Positions 18,347 through 26,656 of a DNA stretch of 54,415 nt are shown here, in pieces. Within the stretch, counting starts at the first letter, position 1; each line of letters starts with the position of its first letter. The translations under genes were made by a program, and so were the position numbers. The notes beneath the pieces were generated by a model that did no database searches, was not told where the DNA came from, and worked only from the letters and a program-made list of their open reading frames with translations. This DNA is from Sanchytrium tribonematis. Taxonomy: Eukaryota; Sanchytriomycota; Sanchytriomycetes; Sanchytriales; Sanchytriaceae. The DNA lies in contig JADGIG010000012.1 in NCBI GenBank assembly GCA_018985235.1, positions 1 to 54,415 of the forward strand, written 5' to 3'.

Positions 18347-18862
18347 ATGTTTGACAATCTTTCTTTAATTTACCCTTTGAAAACTATTAAAAGAAAAGGG
18401 TGGGTTTTGCGTAAGATACCGAATGTTGAGAGTGTCGCGGATCATTCTTATATGTTGGGCCTGCTTGCTCTCACGGCCAAATCATATTACAAAAATTCCC
18501 AGATTAATTTCGATCATTGTGTTCAAATAGCCTTGATTCACGATCTAGCGGAAGCCCAAGTAGGAGACATTACACCACACGATGGTGTCAGCGAAGAAGA
18601 AAAATTTAATTTAGAAAAAAAAGCCTTTTCAAAGCTGCCCCAAGATTTACAGAATCTCTGGCTGGAATATGAGAAGCAAGAGACAATAGAATCTCATTTT
18701 GTCAAAGATTGCGATAAGTTTGATATGATTTATCAAGCTTATTTATATGAGAATGAGCACAATGTCAATTTACAGGAATTTTTCGACAGCGCTTCTTTTA
18801 AAACATCCATAGTTAAAGAATGGGTATCTAAATTAAATGCAACTAGAAATAAAATTGTTTAA
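18347..18862 (+). CDS. HD-domain phosphohydrolase, HDDC2/YfbR-like 5'-deoxynucleotidase (171 aa)
   Basis: A metal-dependent HD-superfamily hydrolase that probably dephosphorylates deoxynucleoside monophosphates, as HDDC2 and E. coli YfbR do. The motif order is right: LKTIKRKGWVLR near the N-terminus, VESVADHSYMLGLLAL with the first histidine, CVQIALIHDLAEAQVGDITP with the HD pair, and KDCDKFDMIYQAYLYE with the last aspartate. Length matches HDDC2 (about 200 aa), slightly shortened at both ends. It should be a soluble homodimer. Single exon. Confidence 0.88.
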   Translation: MFDNLSLIYPLKTIKRKGWVLRKIPNVESVADHSYMLGLLALTAKSYYKNSQINFDHCVQIALIHDLAEAQVGDITPHDGVSEEEKFNLEKKAFSKLPQDLQNLWLEYEKQETIESHFVKDCDKFDMIYQAYLYENEHNVNLQEFFDSASFKTSIVKEWVSKLNATRNKIV

Positions 18863-18919
18863 TATAATTGGCTGCTCTAAATTTTGGCGTGTTGCATTCC
18901 ATATTTTGGTTTTGTCTCG

Positions 18920-19339
18920 ATGATACCAGGAGCACTTCCAGAAAACCTCGAAGACTTTGATAATTCAGATACAGCTAATGAGATTATTCATTTTGTAATC
19001 TACTGCTTTATTTATTTGATAATGAGCATCAAACATATCTACAACCATCATAATTTAATTCATAATAGAACTATGGAACGACTACATCCAACTATTGTGA
19101 GACCTGTGAGCAATTCAACCCGAAAGCACAGCATCCAAACATTAGTTAATACAGAATCCTCTGAAGATTCAAGTGTCAAAACTGCGAGTTATGATAATAT
19201 TCCTGAGACTGTCAAGCTGCAACACCTTATCTTGGAAAAAAATGATCAAATTAGGAATTTGGAATCAAGATTGGAAAATCTAACAACCGCAAGAAAAACT
19301 TCTATTCGGAATATGAGGTATATATTCAAAAAAGAATAA
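18920..19339 (+). CDS. Unknown single-pass membrane protein with C-terminal coiled coil (139 aa)
   Basis: First ATG at 18920. One hydrophobic segment at about residues 19-35 (IIHFVIYCFIYLIMSI) is followed by a His/Asn-rich linker and a Ser/Thr-rich region. A short C-terminal coiled coil (LQHLILEKNDQIRNLESRLE) with heptad leucines comes next, then a basic end. The layout suggests a tethering or scaffold microprotein at an internal membrane. No family recognised. It lies 57 bp after the HD-domain gene and 10 bp before the AAA gene, all on the same strand. TAA lies inside AATAAA. Confidence 0.55.
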   Translation: MIPGALPENLEDFDNSDTANEIIHFVIYCFIYLIMSIKHIYNHHNLIHNRTMERLHPTIVRPVSNSTRKHSIQTLVNTESSEDSSVKTASYDNIPETVKLQHLILEKNDQIRNLESRLENLTTARKTSIRNMRYIFKKE

Positions 19340-19349
19340 ATTTTTCCCC

Positions 19350-20300
19350 ATGAATTTCGCTACTGTGCTTCCCATTATTGACAAATGTCTTTGGAGAAAA
19401 TATCTTATCAGAACAACCGAAAAAGATCTTTTATTTTACCTTGACAAGGTTCAATACAAATTCCAATGCATTGACGCTTTAAAATACTTAACTGAAGAGA
19501 AAAATTTAAAAAATTCTGAACAGCCTGAAACTCTTGTGATCCTGAATAGCGATGTCATGAATCATGATGACTTCGATCTGTCATACTTTATGAATCAACT
19601 TGCCGATAAAATAATACTATTTACCAACGAGTGTTCGAAAAAGGTAAAATTTGACATTGAATGCTCCCTCAGACCAGCCAAAAAACTCTATGATGATATT
19701 TGCGTGCATGAAAGGTCGATGTTTTTTACTTTATTAGAGTGGGCCAATTTATGTGCGAATAGTGGCTCTGTAGAAAACGAAATTTCAAAGAAGGAAAAAC
19801 AACTTATAAACTTCCAAAAACCCATATGCCATCACCCATGTACAAAAAGACTTGGCAAAATACTTGATTATAATCTTAACTCGAATTCAAAATTTCCGCT
19901 TCCGAAAGGCTGTTTGCTCCATGGCAGAACTGGTTCTGGTAAATCCCAAATAGCAAAACAATTATGTTATACTGCAGGATATTACGCTATATTTGTCTAC
20001 TGTACCGAGTTATATTGTAAATATGTTGGAGAAAGCGAAGCTAAATTGAGAGATTTATTTGCAGATGCAAGACAAATGCAACCTACAATTTTAGTTTTTG
20101 ATGAATTTGAAGCAATATCGAAAGTTCGCGGAACAGAAAATGTAGATGACAGGATGCTTACATGCCTTTTGACAGAACTAGATGGTGTTCAGGAAAGAGG
20201 AGACATATTCGTTGTGGCTTGTGTAAGAGATATTAGCAAGGTAGACTCAGCCTTAAAGAGGCCAGGGCGCTTTGATTTGTTGATCGACGTTGAAAAATAA
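19350..20300 (+). CDS. Divergent AAA ATPase ending after the arginine finger (316 aa)
   Basis: An AAA protein of the Cdc48/AFG2/PEX1 class. The C-terminal part has Walker A HGRTGSGKS (about 191-199), YVGESEAKLRDLFADAR, Walker B ILVFDEFEAI (about 247-256) and the arginine-finger segment LKRPGRFD (about 302-308). FDEFEAISKVRG most resembles the PEX1 second AAA domain. It stops eight residues after RPGRFD, so the small helical lid with sensor 2 is missing. Residues 1-160 are an unrecognised N-terminal domain without a first AAA ring. It may be a degenerate regulator, or its C-terminus was lost. I found no 19-nt intron that extends it. The TAA overlaps AATAAA. Confidence 0.75.
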   Translation: MNFATVLPIIDKCLWRKYLIRTTEKDLLFYLDKVQYKFQCIDALKYLTEEKNLKNSEQPETLVILNSDVMNHDDFDLSYFMNQLADKIILFTNECSKKVKFDIECSLRPAKKLYDDICVHERSMFFTLLEWANLCANSGSVENEISKKEKQLINFQKPICHHPCTKRLGKILDYNLNSNSKFPLPKGCLLHGRTGSGKSQIAKQLCYTAGYYAIFVYCTELYCKYVGESEAKLRDLFADARQMQPTILVFDEFEAISKVRGTENVDDRMLTCLLTELDGVQERGDIFVVACVRDISKVDSALKRPGRFDLLIDVEK

Positions 20301-20307
20301 AAATGAT

Positions 20308-20700
20308 TTAATCAAAATTTTGGTAATACTCAAGCTTAATTTTTCTTTTTAGTTTAAGTCTTCGACTAATATATTCTTGCAAATTGGCACAGTCGCTATA
20401 CAACTTACTTTCCAAATGATCCTCAGTACCTTTATAATAAGGCGTTGCTTTCCAGTCCACTTGACAAGAAAGCCTTTCGCCTGTCTTATTTAAAACGGCC
20501 TCTGTTTTAGTTTTAAACAATATGGTTGGGTAATTACTTTGCAAAATGCTTTTGATATTATTATTCAATCTTAATATTTCCACTTCTGTGTAGACCGAAT
20601 GCTTATAGTCTGACCTTGCTGGGACGATTCGTGGAATCGGTTTGTTCTGAATGGGATTAAAAATATGTTTTAATCGTGGAGGTATGTGTACTGGTTTCAT
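20308..20700 (-). CDS. Unknown basic protein, possibly mitochondrial (130 aa)
   Basis: No family recognised. The N-terminus is basic, free of acidic residues for about 28 residues and proline-rich (HIPPRLKHIFNP, PIPRIVPARSDY). The C-terminal 20 residues are strongly basic (SRRLKLKRKIKLEYY). These are traits of mitochondrial ribosomal proteins and assembly factors, but no specific homology is visible. It converges on the AAA gene with only 7 bp between stop codons. Single exon from an ATG at 20700. Confidence 0.55.
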   Translation of the reverse strand: MKPVHIPPRLKHIFNPIQNKPIPRIVPARSDYKHSVYTEVEILRLNNNIKSILQSNYPTILFKTKTEAVLNKTGERLSCQVDWKATPYYKGTEDHLESKLYSDCANLQEYISRRLKLKRKIKLEYYQNFD

Positions 20701-20837
20701 TTGTAAGGAGTTTCTTTCTCATAATAGCTTTATCATTAAGCTTAATATCAAATTACGATAACATCGATCATCTGGCTAATATTTGTAAATAATGGAAAAC
20801 CTTGAATGAAATCAAATTCAAAAGGATTTTTTGACAC

Positions 20838-21983
20838 ATGAAGTTGTCACTAATTCACCAAAATTGGAAAAGAAATGAGCCTTACGAGATCGAATACAAT
20901 TATAGGGATGGGCCACAATTAAATGAAAATTCAGTCGATCCACCGTGCAAACATGATGGAAATGGTGAAATAATTAAAATGAATGATAAAATATATTTGT
21001 GTACACTCAATTTAGTATTTGTAATTGCATCAGATCCTCAGACCAAGTTCATGGATCATTCTTTTATTGAGTATGAAAATTGCACAATTCTAAATGTTGA
21101 AAAGGAATTTGCGATCGTGATATTATCGGAATGCATAAATACTGTAACCAAGTGTAACCCAGAAAGATTCAATATGCTTGAATTGGATATTTTTGATCGT
21201 ATTCCAAAAAGAAAATACAATGATCAACTTTCAACGGACGAGGAATTTACAATCCGTCATACTAAATCTCGAATGACAGATGGCCGAATTCATCAGAAAA
21301 ATCAAATTTATTCATTTAACGATACCATCGAGAACGGTAGGTTACTGAGCGATGAGCAATGGTCAACTCCGGATCTTGAAATAGATCACATTTTGTCGAG
21401 GTCAAAATGTGCCAATTCGCAAATTGAGGATAATTGGGATGACTTTGACCCAAACGATATTATCAAATCGCGAGATATTACTAAAACTCAAGAGATTACA
21501 ACCACTTTATTATCAGAAAATTGGGACAATTTTGAGGAAGACACGGGACTCAAAACTGCACACATTGAGCAATTTGCTCATTCTATAGCCTCAGCGGAAC
21601 TAAAAACAAAACAGGTTAAACACACACCAGAAGATCAATGGGATGATTTTGATGTCAATGAGGTTTTAACGAATATCGACAATTCAAAAACGGAAGACAA
21701 GTCGAAAAATTTTAAGCTTAAATTGGGCAAAACTCAATCAAACGATGATTCTTGGGCTGACTTTGACAATGATGATCTTTTAAATACAGTTCAGCAGTCG
21801 GAAATCAAAGAGTCAAATAAGTCAAAGATGGATCATTCTTTACCCGGTACAAATTTAAATTTTAACATGCCGAAATTCGAGAATATTAAGGAGAATCCTT
21901 TGCCACAAACTAAAATGTTCGATTTACAAGGTGAACAACCAACTCCTCCTTTTGATTGGAGGAATTTAGATCTTGATTTTTAA
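20838..21983 (+). CDS. Acidic protein with four repeated WxxF motifs (381 aa)
   Basis: No known family, but a clear repeat. From about residue 200 on, four blocks carry an acidic W-x-x-F core: DNWDDFDPNDI, ENWDNFEEDTG, DQWDDFDVNEV and DSWADFDNDDL, spaced 29-57 residues apart in disordered sequence. The C-terminus ends FDWRNLDLDF. WxxF in acidic context is the known ligand of the alpha-ear platform of AP-2 and of other clathrin adaptors, so an endocytic accessory role is plausible. Residues 1-115 may form a small beta-rich domain. No signal peptide or membrane segment is visible. Confidence 0.65.
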   Translation: MKLSLIHQNWKRNEPYEIEYNYRDGPQLNENSVDPPCKHDGNGEIIKMNDKIYLCTLNLVFVIASDPQTKFMDHSFIEYENCTILNVEKEFAIVILSECINTVTKCNPERFNMLELDIFDRIPKRKYNDQLSTDEEFTIRHTKSRMTDGRIHQKNQIYSFNDTIENGRLLSDEQWSTPDLEIDHILSRSKCANSQIEDNWDDFDPNDIIKSRDITKTQEITTTLLSENWDNFEEDTGLKTAHIEQFAHSIASAELKTKQVKHTPEDQWDDFDVNEVLTNIDNSKTEDKSKNFKLKLGKTQSNDDSWADFDNDDLLNTVQQSEIKESNKSKMDHSLPGTNLNFNMPKFENIKENPLPQTKMFDLQGEQPTPPFDWRNLDLDF

Positions 21984-21999
21984 TCCCAAATTATAAAAC

Positions 22000-22671
22000 A
22001 TGCCAAGACTTCCAATCGAATTGATAGAATACATTTCTGCGTTTCATTTTTCAACTAGCTATTCTCTAGGATTTAAAGTCATGGCAACGAAAATAAGAAA
22101 ATACGATCCAATTTACATGGACATCAAAACTTATGGTGATAATAATGAAGTAAGAAATTTTACTTTGGAATGGAGTCATGAATGGATATTAACCAATGAG
22201 CAATTTAAACTACATTCATATTCAATCGACGCGATTGTTGCGAAAATTAATCCAGGTTTATGCCACAGAATAAGGTACTTTATCCGTGACAGTAATCATT
22301 TTCAGATAGAGCTTTTTTCTGGCTATATATGTCCGAACAAAGATTTGTCCTCTAGTCTATATTTAATGATTTATCATTTCTTGACTGTTGACGGTTTGAA
22401 AGTTGTGAAACCTGAATTTTGGCTTAAAGCAAAATATATCACTAATAGAGCAGTGGATCACATTTGGGTATTGGACGGCGATGAACTTGTTCTTGTGAAA
22501 AGGTTTGTAAAGTATGGCGTCATTTTAAATTACTTGTATAAAACGGAACATATTGCCAATATAGCTAACGGATATTTTAATATTCTCAGACAATTTGATG
22601 ACTCTTTTATCGAAGTCAAGACCAAGGGCTACCAGGACATCTATTATTTATTGAGTAAAACTAAGATTTGA
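22000..22671 (+). CDS. Unknown protein, paralogue of the gene at 16484 (223 aa)
   Basis: It starts LPIELIEYISAFHFSTSYSL, like the first helices of an F-box, and continues IRKYDPIYMDIKTYG. Order and spacing match the protein at 16484-17260, so the two are probably an expanded lineage-specific pair. The rest is short strands and helices with many aromatics; no catalytic motif or membrane segment. It begins 16 bp after the WxxF-repeat gene. Its end overlaps the end of the convergent small gene by 11 nt. An SCF adaptor role is only a guess from the N-terminal pattern. Confidence 0.65.
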   Translation: MPRLPIELIEYISAFHFSTSYSLGFKVMATKIRKYDPIYMDIKTYGDNNEVRNFTLEWSHEWILTNEQFKLHSYSIDAIVAKINPGLCHRIRYFIRDSNHFQIELFSGYICPNKDLSSSLYLMIYHFLTVDGLKVVKPEFWLKAKYITNRAVDHIWVLDGDELVLVKRFVKYGVILNYLYKTEHIANIANGYFNILRQFDDSFIEVKTKGYQDIYYLLSKTKI

Positions 22672-22900
22672 AGTCTGTCCGAACTTCTTTGCATCCTTCT
22701 TTCATAAAACCGAGCCTCTGCTTAATGGTTTGCATATCTTTTACTGTGTCAGACAACATTGATGTAACGAATGGATCACTTTGCTGTTGGGAAATGCCTT
22801 CATATCTTTGAGCTTTTTGAGACAATTTAGCTACATTAGTATCAATCTCTTTAATTTTGCTAGCTATAAATTGCGAAGGATCACTATGGTTGACGCTCAT
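22661..22900 (-). CDS. Unknown small helical protein (79 aa)
   Basis: From ATG at 22900 the frame encodes a soluble, fully helical protein with hydrophobic heptads (FIASKIKEIDTNVAKLSQKA, then TSMLSDTVKDMQTIKQRLGF). The frame stays open further upstream, but that part lies under the CWC22 coding sequence and looks like a shadow. It resembles small coiled-coil subunits (BLOC-1, DASH, SNARE-like), yet no specific family can be named. Its start region overlaps the divergent CWC22 start, and its last 11 nt overlap the preceding plus-strand gene. Confidence 0.5.
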   Translation of the reverse strand: MSVNHSDPSQFIASKIKEIDTNVAKLSQKAQRYEGISQQQSDPFVTSMLSDTVKDMQTIKQRLGFMKEGCKEVRTDFKS

Positions 22901-24496
22901 GAAATAATGAATCTGTTCAAACAATCCTCCTTTAAACAACTTGCCAATTTTATGTCCTATATTCCACCAATTAGAAATACAAGAACAATTTCCGATGATC
23001 CGAAAAGTGAAGAATATCAAAGATATCATTGGGAAAAATTGAAGAAGTCCCTTAATGGTCAAATTAACAAATTAAATAGTAAAAATATAACGGAAATTGT
23101 TCCAGAAATCATTCAATTAAATCTGGTTAGAGGTGCAGGAATATTTTGCAGAAGCATTATGAAATCACAACAGCTCTCTTCTTTATTTACTTCTGTGTAT
23201 TGTTGCTGTGTAGCTATTTTGAATACTAAATTTCCAAGCTTGGGTGAGTTGCTGGTTCAAAGACTTGTCGATCAATTTAAAAAGTCCTTCAGAAGGCAGC
23301 AAAAACAATTATGTATGGATACAACTACTTTTTTGGCACATCTCACCAATCAATTTGTAGTGCATGAGCTTTTGATTCTTCAAATTTTATTTTTGTTGTT
23401 AGAAAATCCTACAGATGATTCTATAGAATTAGCTGTCAATTTAACAAAGCAAGTCGGACAGCATCTTTTAGACAGCTCTCCTAAAGCGTTAAATGCCGTT
23501 TTTGACCGTTTAAGAGGTCTCTTACATAATACAGAAATACATTTAAGGACTCAATACATGGTGGAAGTCTTATTTCAAATAAGAAAAGATGGATTTAAGG
23601 ATTATCCTCAGATTCGAGATGAATTAGATTTAGTGGAAGAAGACGATCAAGTCACACATTCCGTGACACTTGAGGACAAACTCGATACTCAGGAACTACT
23701 CAACGTTTTTAAGTACGATGAGAATTATGTCGGAAATGAAATGAAGTATGACCAAATTCGTACGGAAATATTGGGCGAACCAACGAGTGATGAGGAATCG
23801 GAAAATTTATCTGAGCCTGAACAAGCTGAAGTAGAAGTGATTGACAAGTCTGGGAAGGACTTGATTGATTTGAGGAAAAGAGTATACCTTACATTGAAGT
23901 CTAGTTTGAGTTTTGAAGAATGTACCCACAAACTTATAAAACTCAATATTCCAGAAAAATTTAAACCTGAGTTGCCAATAATGTTGCTTGATTGTTGCGG
24001 TGACGAGAGAACATTCAACAATTTCTATGCTCTCATAGGAGAAAGACTTTGTAGGTTGAATCCGTATTGGACTGAGGTTTTTGAAAATTATTTTGCTACA
24101 CTTTGGGATTCTGTTGACGACAAAGAAACTGGCACCATTCGTAATATAGGATCATTCTACTCGCATTTATTAGTAACAAAAGCAATTAAGATGACAATTT
24201 TCAAGATTGTTTATTTAAGCGAGCGAAAGACAACATCTTCGTCCAGAATATTATTAAAATTTATTTTGCAGGAAATGAGTACTGTTTTAGGGCAATCCAA
24301 AATGAAAGATTTGTTTTTTGCTGAAGATAATTTGGAAAATTTGAAAGGAATTTTTGCTAAAAAGAGAGTTTCTGATGCTCGTTTTGCTGTTAATTATTTA
24401 ACTTCAATCAAGTTAGGATACCTAACTGATGATCTTCGCCTATGGATAAAAGGCGAAGATTCTGAGGGTCCACCTTCAAAGAAAATAAAAAATTGA
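22886..24496 (+). CDS. CWC22: Pre-mRNA splicing factor CWC22 (536 aa)
   Basis: Spliceosome component with MIF4G and MA3 domains. In other species it escorts eIF4A3 to the spliceosome and is needed for step-one catalysis and exon-junction complex loading. The MIF4G domain begins at about residue 45 with YHWEKLKKSLNGQINKLN, then VRGAGIFCRSIMKSQQLS, KFPSLGELLVQRLVDQFKKS and LLENPTDDSIELAVNL, all typical. The linker has EEDDQVTHSVTLED. The MA3 domain starts near residue 330 (DLRKRVYLTLKSSLSFEECTHKL). The RS-rich tail of animal CWC22 is absent, as in fungi. The start may be 22886 or the ATG at 22907. A core splicing factor is of interest next to 19-nt introns. Confidence 0.92.
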   Translation: MVDAHEIMNLFKQSSFKQLANFMSYIPPIRNTRTISDDPKSEEYQRYHWEKLKKSLNGQINKLNSKNITEIVPEIIQLNLVRGAGIFCRSIMKSQQLSSLFTSVYCCCVAILNTKFPSLGELLVQRLVDQFKKSFRRQQKQLCMDTTTFLAHLTNQFVVHELLILQILFLLLENPTDDSIELAVNLTKQVGQHLLDSSPKALNAVFDRLRGLLHNTEIHLRTQYMVEVLFQIRKDGFKDYPQIRDELDLVEEDDQVTHSVTLEDKLDTQELLNVFKYDENYVGNEMKYDQIRTEILGEPTSDEESENLSEPEQAEVEVIDKSGKDLIDLRKRVYLTLKSSLSFEECTHKLIKLNIPEKFKPELPIMLLDCCGDERTFNNFYALIGERLCRLNPYWTEVFENYFATLWDSVDDKETGTIRNIGSFYSHLLVTKAIKMTIFKIVYLSERKTTSSSRILLKFILQEMSTVLGQSKMKDLFFAEDNLENLKGIFAKKRVSDARFAVNYLTSIKLGYLTDDLRLWIKGEDSEGPPSKKIKN

Positions 24497-24578
24497 TCTT
24501 AAGGGCTTTACATATTTTCTAAATTTATCGAAGATCTCTGGTAAATTTATTTTGATCTGCGGTGGCTAAGTCACAAAA

Positions 24579-25202
24579 ATGATTTGTAGTTGGAAGAACT
24601 GCGGAAAATCCATCGAACTTAAGGAAGACTTCATATTACATGTGAAAGAACACGGCGAGAAGTCAGAAAATAATCGTTGTTTATGGAAAGCGTGTTCTAT
24701 AAAGCGCGAGTCCAAAAATGGTTTACTGAGTCATATCGATGTTCATTTCGACTTCCCGTTATTCAATTGCCCTCATTGTGATACGGGATTTAAAAGAATT
24801 CACGATTTGAAGCGTCATATTCAGGCTAAAAGATGCCAAGTTCTAAAAATGAAAAAGAAAGAGGATCGGAAGCAATTGATGTCGCCTAGAACTAGTGAAG
24901 AAAACGTTTTGGAAAACATTCCTGAGTCTCCTTCCTTGGATATGAAAATTCTCAGTGACCGCAGTTCGAAAAATGTGATTGCAAGCAAAAGAATTAGAAA
25001 TACCACCGTCTCAATCAGAAAGAAGCAGCGACATGGCTCTTCACAAATGCCAACAACAATGTCATTGAATAAGGATGTTAAAAGATCAAAGGGAGATCTT
25101 TACATTAATAGCCCACCAGAATTCATCAATGTCCCTGCATTATCACTCATTAGTTCATTACTCCAACAGGAATTGTTAAAATTGGAGGGCGAAACCCAAT
25201 AA
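24579..25202 (+). CDS. PacC/RIM101-like triple C2H2 zinc-finger protein (207 aa)
   Basis: A probable transcription factor. Three C2H2 fingers lie in residues 1-90: CSWKNCGKSI..HVKEH, CLWKACSIKR..HIDVH and CPHCDTGFKR..HIQAKRC. The first two have the C-x4-C tryptophan-containing form and the third the C-x2-C form, the order typical of PacC/RIM101 (also GLI/ZIC-like arrays). The C-terminal half is basic and Ser-rich with several possible nuclear localisation signals (IRKKQRHGSS) and no other domain. Fungal PacC is usually longer with C-terminal processing boxes, which I do not see. Single exon; TAA lies inside AATAAA. Confidence 0.72.
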   Translation: MICSWKNCGKSIELKEDFILHVKEHGEKSENNRCLWKACSIKRESKNGLLSHIDVHFDFPLFNCPHCDTGFKRIHDLKRHIQAKRCQVLKMKKKEDRKQLMSPRTSEENVLENIPESPSLDMKILSDRSSKNVIASKRIRNTTVSIRKKQRHGSSQMPTTMSLNKDVKRSKGDLYINSPPEFINVPALSLISSLLQQELLKLEGETQ

Positions 25203-25508
25203 ATTTTAATTCTGAATGCTTTTATCATTTTTATAAAAAATTAACTCATTTCAAGCCACTGCAGTCAAGCCACATATTTCAAAGAATACAGCCGCATTTG
25301 GTCCGTAGGATTTCTGTATATAATGAAGTAATTCTTAATAAAGAGGTTTCGGCTTGCATAATTGAAACACCACTTTCACTAAGTGCATTTATTTTGAGAT
25401 TTAGTATTTGGATTCAGCAATTAATATTAATTTTCAATTTGAAACCAGTTTGAAAGCATAAACTGAACAATTTTCTCAGGAAATAAATTTTGAAACTTGT
25501 CATTTGGG
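25203..25508. other. Intergenic region of about 300 bp
   Basis: AT-rich spacer between two plus-strand genes. On the minus strand, about 25256-25330, a short frame reads YGPNAAVFFEICGLTAVA before a stop, which looks protein-like. It has no ATG, and no GTA..AG intron of the local type links it to an upstream exon, so I do not call it. The rest shows nothing but A/T runs and the likely promoter of the next gene. Confidence 0.45.
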
Positions 25509-26600
25509 ATGGATGCCAAGCCTAAAATTGCTTTTTACATTTCTCCACATGGTTTCGGACATGCAGCTAGAAGTGTTCCGGTAGTTGAAGCTTTAAAAGA
25601 GCATTTTGACATTCATATATGTGCGGGATCTCATCACAAAGAATTTTTCCCATCTTTTGATTTCAGAATTATCGATCATTGCCACACAGTTGTCCAGGAT
25701 GATGCTTTTAGCATTAACGTAGAAAAAACACTTTGTATGCTGCATGCAGAATTTAGTAATTGGGCTTCATTTACAGAGCTAGAGAGATTATTTTTGAGCG
25801 AAATTCAGCCCAAATTTGTAATTAGTGATGCTGAATTTATACCACTGGCTGCTGCACAAATCCTTGAGGTCCCTTCTTTCGTTTTTTCGAATTTCAGTTG
25901 GGACTTGATTTACGAGTCATTTGATTCTGTGGAAGTTGATAAACACAAGCAAATTATTTTTGAAATGAAGAAAATATACTCATCTGCCCACACTGTATTT
26001 GAATACCAGGGCCGGTTGTCTAGTCTGCATACTTCAAAAATTGATATTCCACTATTTGGAAGAATATCTGATGCTAGCAAATCGGACTTGACAAAAAATG
26101 TTGAACATTTAACCAAAAAGTGGGTATTGTGTATTTTTGGGGGCCACCAAGCAGACACATTAGTGAAAAGATTGACACGCATTAATATTCCAGATAATTA
26201 CATTGTTTTTATGTCTTTTAATGAAGTCACTGGTACAAAACTTCTCAACAATTGTTTTGCTGTAAATAACAGAGATCATATACTAGACTACATTAGCGCT
26301 AGTGATGTAATTGTAAGCAAATTGGGATATGGAATTGTTTCTGAAGTGCTTTTGCATGGAAAGCCATTAATATATGTAAAAAGAAATCCTCCATTTGTAG
26401 AGGAAGAGTCGCTTGAAAAAATGCTTCACAATAGAGGTACTGCTCTTGAAATATCTAAATACGACTTCTTGAATGGTAATTGGCAAATAAAAGAATCTCA
26501 CAATACACTAAGTAGTTTCTCACCACGCTCCAATGAAGGTGTTAGAATCATTGTGAATTCGGTCCTTCAAATTTACCAAGATATCGAAAGAAGAAAATAA
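25509..26600 (+). CDS. GT-B fold glycosyltransferase of the GT1/GT28-like type (363 aa)
   Basis: A nucleotide-sugar-dependent transferase with GT-B fold. The N-terminus KIAFYISPHGFGHAARSVPV matches the G-x-G-H-x-x-R start of MurG/MGT-type enzymes and of the N-terminal part of plant L-arabinokinase. The C-terminal half has WVLCIFGGH (strand plus loop) and the donor-site region ASDVIVSKLGYGIVSEVLLHGKPLIYV, equivalent to the GG-x-x-T/S-E motif, with FVEEESLEKML after it. No signal peptide or membrane segment, so it is probably cytosolic. I choose the ATG at 25509; upstream codons lack ATG. Acceptor and sugar are unknown. Confidence 0.78.
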   Translation: MDAKPKIAFYISPHGFGHAARSVPVVEALKEHFDIHICAGSHHKEFFPSFDFRIIDHCHTVVQDDAFSINVEKTLCMLHAEFSNWASFTELERLFLSEIQPKFVISDAEFIPLAAAQILEVPSFVFSNFSWDLIYESFDSVEVDKHKQIIFEMKKIYSSAHTVFEYQGRLSSLHTSKIDIPLFGRISDASKSDLTKNVEHLTKKWVLCIFGGHQADTLVKRLTRINIPDNYIVFMSFNEVTGTKLLNNCFAVNNRDHILDYISASDVIVSKLGYGIVSEVLLHGKPLIYVKRNPPFVEEESLEKMLHNRGTALEISKYDFLNGNWQIKESHNTLSSFSPRSNEGVRIIVNSVLQIYQDIERRK

Positions 26601-26656
26601 TAAAAATTTTATCTGGTTTGTAAGAAGTCAAGATTTCATGGGGAGAAAATTAAAAC

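Noticed and set aside
25250-25330. Protein-like minus-strand frame (YGPNAAVFFEICGLTAVA)
   Set aside because: No ATG, no intron of the local type upstream, and no family match, so it cannot be called from sequence alone.
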